Positions 6,838 to 15,380 are shown, counted from the stretch's first letter. The stretch: DNA of 36,128 nt from Ruminococcus sp. UBA3286 (GCA_002362135.1 DETO01000038.1:653-36780); one strand, 5' to 3'. The notes: generated by a model not told the origin, from the sequence alone. Numbers and translations are program-made.

Positions 6838-7269
6838 TTACAGCTCCGCCATCGCCTGAACGGCAAGATAATAACTGAGAAAACCGAGTCCGCAAATACT
6901 GCCTCTGCAAACGGGCGCGATCACGGAATTTGCTCTGAAACCCTCACGCGCGTCGATATTGCTTATATGCACCTCGATAACAGGTATCTTTATGGCGGCA
7001 ATAGCGTCGCGGATAGCATAACTGTAATGAGTATACGCGCCTGCATTAATAATTACGCCGTCAAAAGAAGTACGAGCGGCATGAAGCTTATCTATGATAG
7101 CGCCCTCATGATTGGACTGGAATATTTCGCATTCAAGTCCCTGTTCCTTTGCACGATCTATAATATTGCTGTTCAGCACATCTATCCCGGCATTTCCGTA
7201 AACTCCGGGTTCTCTTTCGCCGAGAAGATTAAGATTAGGCCCATGTATTATAAGTATTTTTTTTATCAT
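6838..7269 (-). CDS. aroQ: 3-dehydroquinate dehydratase, type II
   Basis: A 143-residue protein of the usual type II length. It converts 3-dehydroquinate to 3-dehydroshikimate in the shikimate pathway. The N-terminal motif GPNLNLLGEREPGVYG carries the catalytic arginine and tyrosine. INAGAYTHYSYAIRDA supplies the asparagine, and EVHISNIDARE the catalytic histidine. An AGGAG ribosome site precedes the ATG. It is preceded by yqeG (18 bp gap) and followed by pepP (3 bp), an arrangement common in Clostridia. Confidence 0.97.
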   Translation of the reverse strand: MIKKILIIHGPNLNLLGEREPGVYGNAGIDVLNSNIIDRAKEQGLECEIFQSNHEGAIIDKLHAARTSFDGVIINAGAYTHYSYAIRDAIAAIKIPVIEVHISNIDAREGFRANSVIAPVCRGSICGLGFLSYYLAVQAMAEL

Positions 7270-7287
7270 ATATACTCCTTATCGTTT

Positions 7288-7830
7288 CTACTCATTGTAT
7301 GTAATTGCCCTTACATTTCGCCGTTCTATATATTTTCCTCCGCCGCAGTAGATACGCTTAGGCATAAGAGGATATTCTATAAGACGCCGGATCTGCAGAA
7401 GTCTGCTTTTCTTGCCTCCGATAGGCATGGTATAGAGCATTTTTATTTTAAAAAGGTTAGCGCCCAGAACATCTGTAAACATCTGATCTCCGACAGCCGC
7501 CATAGCGTGTTTGGGGAGTCCCATTTTCATTGCCGCGCGGCGATATCCTTTTTTGAAAGGCTTTTTGCTGTCGCTGATATATTCAAGTCCGACCAGCTTT
7601 GCGAAAAGCTGCACGCGAAGCCTGAAATTGTTAGACATGATCACAAGCCTGATGCCATGGCTTTTCATGCACTCAAGCCATTCCGAAACGCCCTCCGCAG
7701 GCATAGGATTATTATGATCAGCAAGGGTGTTGTCTATATCGAGAATAAGCCCTCTTATTCCCATTTTATGAAGCATATCGGGGGAAATATCCGTTACCCT
7801 CCGAAACGCAGCCGTTACATTGAAAAGCAT
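7288..7830 (-). CDS. yqeG: YqeG family HAD-IIIA phosphatase
   Basis: A 180-residue HAD-superfamily hydrolase. Motif I is LILDIDNTLADHNNP with the DxDxT nucleophile pattern. Motif II is LVIMSNNF, a lysine follows in SKKPFKKGY, and motif IV is VGDQMFTDVLGAN. The family is conserved in Firmicutes; related proteins act on phosphatidylglycerol phosphate or other phosphomonoesters, and the substrate here is unproven. The ORF extends to 7845, but the start at 7830 (MLFNVTAAFRR) has GGGGAG five bases upstream and fits the family N-terminus. It follows the rpsU terminator and probably heads the yqeG-aroQ-pepP operon. Confidence 0.92.
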   Translation of the reverse strand: MLFNVTAAFRRVTDISPDMLHKMGIRGLILDIDNTLADHNNPMPAEGVSEWLECMKSHGIRLVIMSNNFRLRVQLFAKLVGLEYISDSKKPFKKGYRRAAMKMGLPKHAMAAVGDQMFTDVLGANLFKIKMLYTMPIGGKKSRLLQIRRLIEYPLMPKRIYCGGGKYIERRNVRAITYNE

Positions 7831-7881
7831 ATTTACTCCCCTCAATTCAAAGATCCGCCAATCTTCCGAATCAAAAAAATG

Positions 7882-7908
7882 AAAAAGCGGACTCAGACGC
7901 CCGCTTTT
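7882..7908 (-). terminator. rpsU intrinsic terminator
   Basis: Minus-strand stem AAAAGCGG / CCGCTTTT (8 bp, 10-nt loop) followed by T residues. It begins 24 bp after the rpsU stop. Confidence 0.85.
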
Positions 7909-7932
7909 ATCAACATTCTTATAGCTGCAAGA

Positions 7933-8106
7933 TCAATACTTGCGCTTACGAGCTGCCTCAGATTTTTTCTTACGCTTAACCGAAGGCTTTTCGTAGTGCT
8001 CTCTCTTACGAACTTCAGCAATAACGCCGTCCTTAGCACATGATCTCTTAAATCTCTTGAGAGCAGTGTCAAGTGACTCATTCTTGCCAACACGTACTTC
8101 TGCCAT
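7933..8106 (-). CDS. rpsU: 30S ribosomal protein S21
   Basis: A 57-residue basic protein beginning MAEVRVGKNESLDTALKRFK and ending KKKSEAARKRKY, the full normal length of bS21. It binds the 30S platform near the 3' end of 16S rRNA and assists initiation. A GGAGGG ribosome site precedes the ATG. The gene is a single transcription unit, with its own consensus promoter upstream and an intrinsic terminator downstream. Confidence 0.97.
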   Translation of the reverse strand: MAEVRVGKNESLDTALKRFKRSCAKDGVIAEVRKREHYEKPSVKRKKKSEAARKRKY

Positions 8107-8230
8107 TTATCTTTTCCCTCCCTTGTTCAGAGGTTGCCCTTTGGAACCCCGGGCTATATATACCAAACGCCCTTGCAGACGTCGGTCAACTATACCTCAA
8201 GATCATTCTTTTTGGAATGAACATAAATTT

Positions 8231-8259
8231 ATTTTACCATATTTTATCTGATATGTCAA
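8231..8259 (-). promoter_or_regulatory. rpsU promoter
   Basis: Minus-strand consensus TTGACA (8254-8259), a 17-bp spacer and TAAAAT (8231-8236). It leaves a leader of about 120 nt before rpsU. The leader contains a small CATTC/GAATG hairpin and a G-rich stretch before the ribosome site, but no motif I can name. Confidence 0.85.
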
Positions 8260-8286
8260 GCTTTTTTTTATTTTTGCAAAAATTCG

Positions 8287-10692
8287 TTATTTTGCTACAA
8301 TATTAACAAGCTTATTTGGTACATATATCTGTTTTACAACGTTTTTTCCGTCAACGGCTTCCTTGACTTTGGCGTCATCCATTGCAAGAGAGATAACAGA
8401 ATCCTTTTCGGAATCGGCAGGAACATTCAGCTTAGCTTTAAGTTTGCCGTTGACCTGTACAACGATCTCGATAGTATCATCTTTGCAGAATTCCTCATTA
8501 TAGGATATCCAGCCCTGCTCGCTGAGAACCTTGCCGAATGTCAGGCTGTACAGTTCCTCGGAGATATGCGGCGCAAAGGGATAAAGCATTGTCGCAAACG
8601 CGCCCAGTTCCGCCTTTGTAATGCTTCCAACATTGTAGATCTCGTTGATAAGAGCCATCATAGCCGCGATAGCCGTGTTGAACTTCATTGCCTCGATATC
8701 TTCCGTTACCTTCTTTATCGTCTTGTGGAATGAAGATCTGAGTTTTTCGCTGTAATCGTCGCCGTCAACAAGGATATCCTGCAATCCCCATACTCTGTCG
8801 GCAAAACGCTTGCAGCCCTTGATGCTTGATTCGCTCCACGGAGCAGCCTTTTCATAATCGCCCATGAAGAGAACATACAGACGCAAAACATCCGCGCCGT
8901 ATTCTTCAACAACATCGTTTGGGTCGATAACGTTTCCGCGGGATTTCGACATTTTCTCGCCGTCAGGGCCGAGAATAAGTCCCTGAGCGGTTCTCTTTGC
9001 ATAGGGTTCGGAAGTAGGTACAAGTCCCATATCGTAAAGGAATTTATGCCAGAAACGGCTGTAGATCATATGTCTGGTTACGTGTTCCATGCCGCCGTTG
9101 TACCAGTCAACGGGCATCCAGTATTTGAGAGCCTCTTCCGAAGCGAATTCCTTATCGTTGAGCGGATCGCAGTAACGGAGAAAATACCATGAAGAACCTG
9201 CCCACTGCGGCATTGTATCAGTCTCGCGGCGCGCGTCCTTACCGCACTTCGGGCATTTGCACTTAACAAAGCTTTCGATCTTCGCCAGAGGGCTTTCACC
9301 GTCCGTACCGGGTTCGAAATTCTCAACTTCAGGCAGTTTCAAGGGCAGTTCGTCATAAGGCACGGCAACCATTCCGCAGGTATCGCAGTGAACGATCGGG
9401 ATAGGCTCGCCCCAGTAACGCTGACGGTTGAACGCCCAGTCCTTCATCTTGAACTGTACGCCCTTTTCGCCGCAGCCAAGCTTTTCGAGAATTTCAAGAG
9501 CTTTTGCAATGGCTTCCTTTTTATTGGAAATGCCGTTCAATTCGCCCGAATTAACAAGTTCGCCCTCGCCCGTGTAGGCTTCCTTAGAAATATCGCCGCC
9601 CTTGATAACTTCAATGATATCGATTCCGAATTTCTTAGCAAAATCGTAATCGCGCGTATCATGAGCCGGAACAGCCATTATCGCGCCCGTGCCGTAGCCC
9701 ATCATTACGTAATCCGAAATATATATCGGTATCTCCTTGCCCGTGATCGGATTTACAGCCGTAAGTCCCTCGATCTTCACGCCCGTTTTATCCTTTACAA
9801 GCTGCGTTCTTTCAAATTCGCTCTTCTTCGCGCATTCTGCCTTATAATCGTCAAGAGCCTGAATATTCGGAATAGAATCGCGGTATTTCTGTATCATCGG
9901 GTGTTCGGGAGCGATTACCATAAACGTAACTCCGTAGAGAGTATCAGGTCTTGTTGTGTAAATTCTCAGCTGCTCGTCCTGCTCCTTGATCTTGAAATTC
10001 ACGAACGCGCCCGTGGACTTGCCTATCCAGTTTTCCTGCTGAAGACGAACGTTCGGAAGATAATCGACCTCGTCAAGTCCCTGAAGAAGCTTGTCGGCAT
10101 ATTCGGTAATGCGGAGATACCATACTTCCTTGGTCTTCTGAACGATATCGCTATGGCAGATGTCGCATTTTCCGCCCTGAGAATCCTCATTGGAAAGTAC
10201 GACTTTACAGCTGGGGCAGTAATTTACATTGGTTTTATCGCGGAAAACAAGTCCGTTTTCAAACATTTTCAGGAATATCCACTGAGTCCACTTATAATAC
10301 GTTTCTTCTGTAGTATCTATAACTCTCGACCAGTCAAATGAAAATCCGACAGTTTTGAGCTGCTGCGTGAATTTCTCGATATTCCTGTCGGTCACGATAC
10401 GAGGGTGGATATTTTCCTTGATAGCGGTATTTTCCGTAGGAAGTCCATAGGCGTCAAAACCTATGGGGAAAAGCACGTTATATCCCTCAAGACGGCGTTT
10501 ACGGCTTATAACTTCCAGACCGGAATACGCCTTGATATGACCGACGTGCATTCCGTGTCCCGACGGATATGGGAATTCTACCAGAGAATAGAATTTCTTT
10601 TTGCTGTGATCGTCCGACGCCTTGAAGGTATTGTGTTCGTCCCAGTATTTCTGCCATTTGGCTTCAATCTTTTTATGATCGTATCTGCTCAT
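8287..10692 (-). CDS. leuS: Leucyl-tRNA synthetase
   Basis: An 801-residue class I synthetase that charges tRNA-Leu. The Rossmann-fold HIGH motif appears as HVGH (residues 49-52, within PYPSGHGMHVGHIKAYSG). The KMSKS loop is at about residue 578 (GEKMSKSRGN). The CP1 editing domain lies between, with TTRPDTLYG and the GTGAIMAVPAHD editing-site motif. Two zinc-ribbon-like CxxC sets are seen (CPSC/CDIC and CKCPKCGK). The C-terminal domain ends IVVQVNGKLKAKL. It is the last gene of the long minus-strand cluster, 29 bp after a small membrane protein gene. Confidence 0.98.
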   Translation of the reverse strand: MSRYDHKKIEAKWQKYWDEHNTFKASDDHSKKKFYSLVEFPYPSGHGMHVGHIKAYSGLEVISRKRRLEGYNVLFPIGFDAYGLPTENTAIKENIHPRIVTDRNIEKFTQQLKTVGFSFDWSRVIDTTEETYYKWTQWIFLKMFENGLVFRDKTNVNYCPSCKVVLSNEDSQGGKCDICHSDIVQKTKEVWYLRITEYADKLLQGLDEVDYLPNVRLQQENWIGKSTGAFVNFKIKEQDEQLRIYTTRPDTLYGVTFMVIAPEHPMIQKYRDSIPNIQALDDYKAECAKKSEFERTQLVKDKTGVKIEGLTAVNPITGKEIPIYISDYVMMGYGTGAIMAVPAHDTRDYDFAKKFGIDIIEVIKGGDISKEAYTGEGELVNSGELNGISNKKEAIAKALEILEKLGCGEKGVQFKMKDWAFNRQRYWGEPIPIVHCDTCGMVAVPYDELPLKLPEVENFEPGTDGESPLAKIESFVKCKCPKCGKDARRETDTMPQWAGSSWYFLRYCDPLNDKEFASEEALKYWMPVDWYNGGMEHVTRHMIYSRFWHKFLYDMGLVPTSEPYAKRTAQGLILGPDGEKMSKSRGNVIDPNDVVEEYGADVLRLYVLFMGDYEKAAPWSESSIKGCKRFADRVWGLQDILVDGDDYSEKLRSSFHKTIKKVTEDIEAMKFNTAIAAMMALINEIYNVGSITKAELGAFATMLYPFAPHISEELYSLTFGKVLSEQGWISYNEEFCKDDTIEIVVQVNGKLKAKLNVPADSEKDSVISLAMDDAKVKEAVDGKNVVKQIYVPNKLVNIVAK

Positions 10693-10721
10693 GATTCTTC
10701 ATTCCTTTTGTATTTAAAATT

Positions 10722-11096
10722 TTAAGATTTAAACAACTGATCTATCTCGCTCCATTTATTTGTAAAGTGCTGACGCACATTTGGAGGGAGAACAAGCATA
10801 AGGCAGGCAAGAACGTCAACGCCGCCTTCAAGCAGGTAAACAACATATTTCCAGTTTTGGAAAATGCCCATGATATTGCCCGGCAAATGTATCAAAACCG
10901 TCAGTCCCAATACCGCAACGACTACATAATTAAGATACTGCAAGCCGCTGAACATTGCCGCAAAAAGGACAACAGCCTGAATAATTCCGCCGATATCTAT
11001 TCCGCCGCCGAGTATCATATTAATGATAACCTTTAAAAACAGGTATGCGCCGATAATTATAACGACTGCCCTGCCCTGTGAATTATTCGTTTTCAT
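10722..11096 (-). CDS. Small hypothetical membrane protein
   Basis: A 124-residue hydrophobic protein with about four predicted membrane helices: AVVIIIGAYLFLKVIINMIL, then IIQAVVLFAAMFSGLQYL, VVVAVLGLTVLIHL and VVYLLEGGVDVLACLMLVLP. It ends with a short charged cytoplasmic tail. I recognise no family motif. The ATG overlaps the rsfS stop by one base (TAATG), so translation is coupled to rsfS, and leuS follows 29 bp later. Confidence 0.7.
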   Translation of the reverse strand: MKTNNSQGRAVVIIIGAYLFLKVIINMILGGGIDIGGIIQAVVLFAAMFSGLQYLNYVVVAVLGLTVLIHLPGNIMGIFQNWKYVVYLLEGGVDVLACLMLVLPPNVRQHFTNKWSEIDQLFKS

Positions 11097-11461
11097 TATT
11101 CGCCCTCCTTAGTCAGAAGCGGACTTATATCCACCTGCTCGCCGTCAGCCCATAATCCTTCAAGCTGATAGAAATTGCGCGTCTCCTTGTAGAATACGTG
11201 TACGATAATGTCGCCGTAATCGAGGATTATCCACGTATTTCCCGTATCCGCTTCACGGCGGAGCGGCTCTATGCCTTTCTGAGAAAGCTGAAATTCCACT
11301 TCGTCGGCAAGCGTACGCGCATGAGTGTTGCTCGTACCGTTTGCAATTACAAAATAATCAGCAAGTATCGTCAGATCGCCGATCTTTATCGCCTGAATAT
11401 CCTCTCCGCGCTTGCTGTCGAGAGTTTTTACGATAAGTTCAAGTTTTTCCTGTTCAGTCAT
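11096..11461 (-). CDS. rsfS: Ribosomal silencing factor RsfS
   Basis: A protein of about 121 residues from the RsfS/YbeB/Iojap family. It binds ribosomal protein uL14 and blocks subunit joining when nutrients are scarce. Family motifs are DSKRGEDIQAIKIGDLTILADYFVIANG, here spanning about residues 14-41, then RREADTGNTWIILDYGDIIVHVF. The ORF opens at 11482, but the ATG at 11461 has GAAGGG five bases upstream and avoids overlap with the LCP gene. The order nadD-yqeK-LCP-rsfS is a conserved Firmicute cluster. Confidence 0.95.
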   Translation of the reverse strand: MTEQEKLELIVKTLDSKRGEDIQAIKIGDLTILADYFVIANGTSNTHARTLADEVEFQLSQKGIEPLRREADTGNTWIILDYGDIIVHVFYKETRNFYQLEGLWADGEQVDISPLLTKEGE

Positions 11462-11463
11462 AT

Positions 11464-13113
11464 TTACCCTTCTTTCTGCCATCCTTGGACATTCGGATCT
11501 CGTGGCGGTTCTGTAGCCGTTTCAAGTTCCTCAAGAGTTATACCCGTATCATCATACAAATTGTAGCTATAATCGGTAACAAGCTCGACTATAGACGTAT
11601 CATACTCCGTCATGTCCGTCTGATATGGTCTGTAATATTTATTGAGCAGATCAATAGTCGCCTGCTTATGAACCGAATATACCGAATACGCATTGCCGTC
11701 GGCGGCGTAGAATATCGCGTCCTCGCCGGGAACCATATTCACCTGCGCGTCCTCCATGGAGATAGTCGAAGCAAAATCGGCTATCTTGCCGATATCGCCA
11801 ACGGAAAGATCGGTATACATAAGTTCTTTGTCATATATTTCCTTGATGTAGCTGTAAAGTTTAAGTCTGCCCTCTTCTTCAACAATATTCATCAGCTTAT
11901 TCATAGCGGCAGCCATGAAACGCCGCTGATTCTGCATTCGTCCGATATCCCCCTGAAGCCATTCTTTACGGAATCGCATGAACCATTCCGACTGTTCGCC
12001 ACTAAGCACGACGTCTCCTGCGGGAATAACCTTTTTCGGTTCAAAGACGATCTCGTTGTCGATATGAATCGGGATTCCGCCGAGAATATCTATTATCTCA
12101 ACAATATCGGGGCAGGTAGTCGTAACATACGCGTCGATCGGTATGCCGAAATTTTCCTGAACCGCATTTACAGTACGCTGAATAGGCGGATTTATCTCCG
12201 GATTACCCATTGTGTAAATGCTGTTGAATTTTTTCGTTACCGACGACGTATAGTCGGGCAGGCAGGTATCTCGCGGTATCTGGAGAATGTTCAGCTTGCC
12301 GTTTCCGATATCGAACTGAAAAATCCACATGATATCGGTGTTGTATTCATCGGGTTCAAATCCGAGGAAAAGTACGCTGTACTGACCCTCAACAAGCTGC
12401 GGCAGATCGAGTCCGTCGTTGTAGTCCATATCTACCTTATCATAGTTTATGTTAAGATTATTCTGAATGCTTCCCTTGTCAAGCTCGCCCTCTTTAGCCA
12501 TAGGCGTCTGTTTCTTAAAATAATTTATCAGCGAAATATTTCCGCCGCCTTTCACATCGACAAATATCGGCACATTGAGAACCAGCCCGAATATCACGAC
12601 TATTGTCGCTGCAATCGCAACGAATTTTATTGCCGCGTCCTTGAATGAAAATTTCCTGCGGCGTTTTTTATTGTCATCATCGTAATTGTCATATTCGTCA
12701 TCATAGTCACGCGGTATTCTGTTGGCGGCACGCTTTTTCGGCGGAATTCTGTTTTCCTCCGCAGACTCTCTCCGCAAAACTTCACGTCTGATCGGCTGTT
12801 CATGAGAAACCGCCTCATGTTTTCCGTGATATTCTGAAGGAGAGGCTTCATACTTTCCATGATATTCGTCAGGGTCAGCCTCATATTTTCCATGATACTC
12901 ATGGGGAGCAGCCTCATGTTTTCCATGATATTCATTGGGGTCAGCCTCGTACTTGCCGTGATATTCATTGGGGTCGGCTTCGTATCTGCCATGATACTCA
13001 TTGGAAACAGCCTCGTGTTTTGCGTGATTTCCGCTGTTATTCAGCCGAGGAAGTTTCCTCAGCGGTTTTGGACTTTCATTATTCCTGTCCGAATGAAATT
13101 CGTTATTTTCCAT
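11464..13113 (-). CDS. LCP family (LytR-CpsA-Psr) wall polymer ligase with tandem-repeat cytoplasmic tail
   Basis: A protein of about 549 residues. LCP enzymes transfer anionic glycopolymers from undecaprenyl carriers to peptidoglycan outside the membrane. Residues 28-103 hold one partial and six full 11-residue repeats of the type NEYHGKYEADP. A basic/acidic stretch (RDYDDEYDNYDDDNKKRRR) precedes one transmembrane helix at about 170-190 (IKFVAIAATIVVIFGLVLNV). The LCP domain follows, with QIPRDTCLPDY, NAVQENFGIPIDAY and the signature GDIGRMQNQRRFM. The first ATG (13119) abuts the AGAGG site; the ATG at 13113 has proper spacing. It sits between yqeK and rsfS, a usual place for this family. 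Confidence 0.9.
   Translation of the reverse strand: MENNEFHSDRNNESPKPLRKLPRLNNSGNHAKHEAVSNEYHGRYEADPNEYHGKYEADPNEYHGKHEAAPHEYHGKYEADPDEYHGKYEASPSEYHGKHEAVSHEQPIRREVLRRESAEENRIPPKKRAANRIPRDYDDEYDNYDDDNKKRRRKFSFKDAAIKFVAIAATIVVIFGLVLNVPIFVDVKGGGNISLINYFKKQTPMAKEGELDKGSIQNNLNINYDKVDMDYNDGLDLPQLVEGQYSVLFLGFEPDEYNTDIMWIFQFDIGNGKLNILQIPRDTCLPDYTSSVTKKFNSIYTMGNPEINPPIQRTVNAVQENFGIPIDAYVTTTCPDIVEIIDILGGIPIHIDNEIVFEPKKVIPAGDVVLSGEQSEWFMRFRKEWLQGDIGRMQNQRRFMAAAMNKLMNIVEEEGRLKLYSYIKEIYDKELMYTDLSVGDIGKIADFASTISMEDAQVNMVPGEDAIFYAADGNAYSVYSVHKQATIDLLNKYYRPYQTDMTEYDTSIVELVTDYSYNLYDDTGITLEELETATEPPRDPNVQGWQKEG
12805..13032 (-). repeat. 33-bp tandem repeats encoding an 11-residue motif
   Basis: Within the LCP gene, six complete 33-bp units and one degenerate unit encode EYHGKYEADP-like repeats. 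Position 5 alternates Lys/Arg and position 6 Tyr/His. Units are similar in DNA as well as protein, indicating expansion by slippage or unequal exchange. Confidence 0.85.
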
Positions 13114-13148
13114 TTTCATCCTCTTTTCGCTCCGTAAGTCTGCTGCCT

Positions 13149-13724
13149 TTATTCTTTCATCAGGCGTGTATAAAAATTATAGCCCTCAACTGTACATAAC
13201 GGAAGCATACCATCTTTTTTCACAACACTTTTTATCGAAAACGCAAACGCCTCCAGCATGGCTTTATTCAGGTCGGAATACACCAGTTTGCGCATTTTTT
13301 CAACATCTTTATAGCTGCGGTCTGCCGAAACGAGATCGCCGAGATAAACTATTTCCTCAAGCCGCGTCATACCTGCTCTGCCGACGGTATGAAAACGAAT
13401 GGAATTAATTATATCTATATCTTCCACTCCAAAAAACGTTTTGACAAAATATGCGCCTGCCACCGCATGCCATAGAGAACGGGTTTCGAGTTCTTCCCTG
13501 CAAACAGCAAAGCCGCTTTTCAATACAAGTTCTTTCTGCTCCGAACCCGAAAGTTCCTTACAGACGTCATGAAGAAGCCCCGCAAAATAAGCCTTATCGG
13601 GATCTTCGCCATATTTTTCAGCAAGCTTTCTGCATTCAGCTGCAACATTCAAAGAATGCTGATATCTTTTTTGTGATAGATTTGCCTTCAGATATTTCTT
13701 TTTCTCTTCAGCATCGTAAAACAA
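13149..13724 (-). CDS. yqeK: YqeK family HD-domain hydrolase (symmetrical Ap4A hydrolase type)
   Basis: A 191-residue HD-domain phosphohydrolase. Characterised YqeK proteins cleave diadenosine tetraphosphate symmetrically to ADP. The metal site is visible: HSLNVAAECRKLAEKYG, then AGLLHDVCKE (the HD pair), RFHTVGRAGM and YLGDLVSADR. The start is a TTG with AGGTG seven bases upstream; the nearby ATG is out of frame and stops quickly. It starts 10 bp after nadD and is followed by the LCP gene, the usual nadD-yqeK order. Confidence 0.93.
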   Translation of the reverse strand: MFYDAEEKKKYLKANLSQKRYQHSLNVAAECRKLAEKYGEDPDKAYFAGLLHDVCKELSGSEQKELVLKSGFAVCREELETRSLWHAVAGAYFVKTFFGVEDIDIINSIRFHTVGRAGMTRLEEIVYLGDLVSADRSYKDVEKMRKLVYSDLNKAMLEAFAFSIKSVVKKDGMLPLCTVEGYNFYTRLMKE

Positions 13725-13734
13725 AAAACATCAC

Positions 13735-14328
13735 CTACTTATATAAACTATTCAGTGTTATATATTGTACTACATTTTTGTCAAGATAGCAATAGAAAAT
13801 CTCATTTTTTACAATTTTTTTTCTAATTTCCGTAGAAGATATTTCCAGAGGTTCGGCGCGGCAAATGATAATTTTGCCGAATTTACGCAGTTTCTCGGCT
13901 TTTTCCTCTAATTTTTCATTATCTCCCTTTTCCCGCGATACAACAGCCAGAGTGACGTTTTCGAGTATTTCCTCAAACCGATACCACTTTTCAAACATCA
14001 TCAGCATATCGCTGCCGACAAGGAGATACAGTTCGTCGTTTGGAAATTTCCGACGGAATTCCTCAACAGTATAAACGGTATAGCTTTTTCCGCCTGCATT
14101 CAACTCATAATCGCACGGCTCAAGCTTCGGGTGATTAATGCAAGCCAGCCGCAGCATTTCAAGTCTATGCTTTCCGTCGGCATATTCCGCACTCGAACGG
14201 TGAGGGCTTACAGCCGACGGAACGAGATATATCTTATCAAGTCCCAGTTCCTCCGCCGCCGATAATGCCAGATGAATATGCCCGTTATGAACAGGATTAA
14301 AACTGCCGCCGTAAATTCCTATTTTCAT
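13735..14328 (-). CDS. nadD: Nicotinate-nucleotide adenylyltransferase
   Basis: A 197-residue nucleotidyltransferase that joins nicotinate mononucleotide and ATP to make deamido-NAD. The N-terminal GGSFNPVHNGHIHLA carries the (H/T)xGH ATP-binding motif, and ISSTEIRKKI near the C-terminus is the second nucleotide-binding motif. VPSAVSPHR and LLVGSDMLMMFEKW are family landmarks. It follows the flavodoxin gene by 13 bp; no strong ribosome site is seen, so translation may depend on coupling. Confidence 0.96.
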   Translation of the reverse strand: MKIGIYGGSFNPVHNGHIHLALSAAEELGLDKIYLVPSAVSPHRSSAEYADGKHRLEMLRLACINHPKLEPCDYELNAGGKSYTVYTVEEFRRKFPNDELYLLVGSDMLMMFEKWYRFEEILENVTLAVVSREKGDNEKLEEKAEKLRKFGKIIICRAEPLEISSTEIRKKIVKNEIFYCYLDKNVVQYITLNSLYK

Positions 14329-14341
14329 ATTTTTAAACCAA

Positions 14342-15046
14342 TTACTGAACTTTCCATGGTTTTACTCCATCAGTCCAGCCCTTTGACTTCCAGTATTCGC
14401 AGTCGGCAGGATTCATACCGCCTTTGCGGTTAAACATACTCATAGCATTGAATAAAATTCTTCCCTTGAATCCTACTCTCGACTTTATTCCGGATCTCTT
14501 TATTTTCGCGGCAATACGGTCTGTTTTTCTTTCAATTTTCTCTTTGACCGACGAACTTACCTGATCCCATGATACAGCTTTTACCGCGATTCCGATCGAA
14601 TATATTTTAGGGATACCCCAGAAAGAAAGGCTGTCTTTCATATCCTTGTTTGCAGATTTCATTCCTGCGCCTGCCGCCGTAGAAATAACGACAGCCTGCT
14701 TTGAAAACATTTTTCCTTCGGGACGATGAACAAGCCATCGCCAGCCGTAATGATCAAGCCACGCTTTCATCGCGCCTGTACAATGGTAAACATATACAGG
14801 CGACGCAAGAATTATTACATCCGCCTCATCGATCTTCTCCGTGATCACATTCAGTTTTTCATAGTGAGGACATAATTTTTCGCTTTTTTCAAAGCACTGC
14901 GTACAACCGCAGCAAAAATCAGAAAAGTCATTCGGCAGAAAAAATTCTTTTATATCCTCATTTTCGGCAATTTTCCCTGCAATTATCTTGGCAATATTAT
15001 AAGTCGAGCCTTTATGAGCCTGACCATGTACAATGACAACCTTCAT
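14342..15046 (-). CDS. NAD(P)H-dependent FMN oxidoreductase / flavodoxin-family protein
   Basis: A 234-residue flavodoxin-like protein. The N-terminus MKVVIVHGQAHKGSTYNIAK is the FMN phosphate-binding loop. CCGCTQCFEKSEKLCPHYEKL contains a Cys cluster like that of iron-sulfur flavoprotein-type reductases, and ADVIILASPVYVYHCTGAMK is the second FMN-contact region. It likely reduces a small electron acceptor; the substrate is unknown. The ORF extends to 15124 inside yhbY, but the ATG at 15046 has GGGAG eight bases upstream. It is an uncommon insert between yhbY and nadD, which are usually adjacent. Confidence 0.82.
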   Translation of the reverse strand: MKVVIVHGQAHKGSTYNIAKIIAGKIAENEDIKEFFLPNDFSDFCCGCTQCFEKSEKLCPHYEKLNVITEKIDEADVIILASPVYVYHCTGAMKAWLDHYGWRWLVHRPEGKMFSKQAVVISTAAGAGMKSANKDMKDSLSFWGIPKIYSIGIAVKAVSWDQVSSSVKEKIERKTDRIAAKIKRSGIKSRVGFKGRILFNAMSMFNRKGGMNPADCEYWKSKGWTDGVKPWKVQ

Positions 15047-15062
15047 TTCAAGATCTCCCACA

Positions 15063-15365
15063 TTATTTTGTTTTAGGGATATTCTCGATGACAGGCTCTT
15101 TGGGGTTGCGCTTGAAAAGCACAAATCTGCTGCCTATGACCTGAACAACGTCCGCTCCCGTCTGTTCCGCAACGGCGTCGGCGGCTTCTCTCGAAGTCCA
15201 GCCGGAATTATCGAGAACGCGCAGTTTTATAAGCTCCCTCTTGCGAAGAGCATCGTTTATTTCCTTGCAAAGCTGTTCCGTAACGCCGCCCTTGCCTATT
15301 TGAAAAATCGTCTCATATTCCGCAGCAATACCGCGGAGATACGCTCTTTGTTTACTTGTCAGCAT
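15063..15365 (-). CDS. yhbY: YhbY family RNA-binding protein (CRM domain)
   Basis: A 100-residue single CRM-domain protein, associated with pre-50S ribosome assembly in characterised cases. It begins MLTSKQRAYLRGIA, has the conserved loop FQIGKGGVTE with its GxxG-like turn, and then ELIKLRVLDN. VQVIGSRFVLFKRNP is the family C-terminal signature. It follows rdgB by 15 bp on the same strand, and the next gene encodes the flavodoxin-like protein. Confidence 0.94.
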   Translation of the reverse strand: MLTSKQRAYLRGIAAEYETIFQIGKGGVTEQLCKEINDALRKRELIKLRVLDNSGWTSREAADAVAEQTGADVVQVIGSRFVLFKRNPKEPVIENIPKTK

Positions 15366-15380
15366 TTAATTTTCACCTTT

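Noticed and set aside
6244..8043. Plus-strand 599-residue open frame antisense to pepP, aroQ and yqeG
   Set aside because: Its product has no domain pattern and is Tyr/His/Arg-rich as expected for an antisense shadow. The opposite strand carries three clear enzymes with complete motifs.
9388..10341. Plus-strand 317-residue open frame antisense to leuS
   Set aside because: leuS on the other strand is complete, with both class I motifs. The antisense product has no recognisable features.
12805..13032. Regular 33-bp repeats resembling a CRISPR array
   Set aside because: There are no spacers between units. They are contiguous, in frame and encode a peptide repeat inside the LCP gene.
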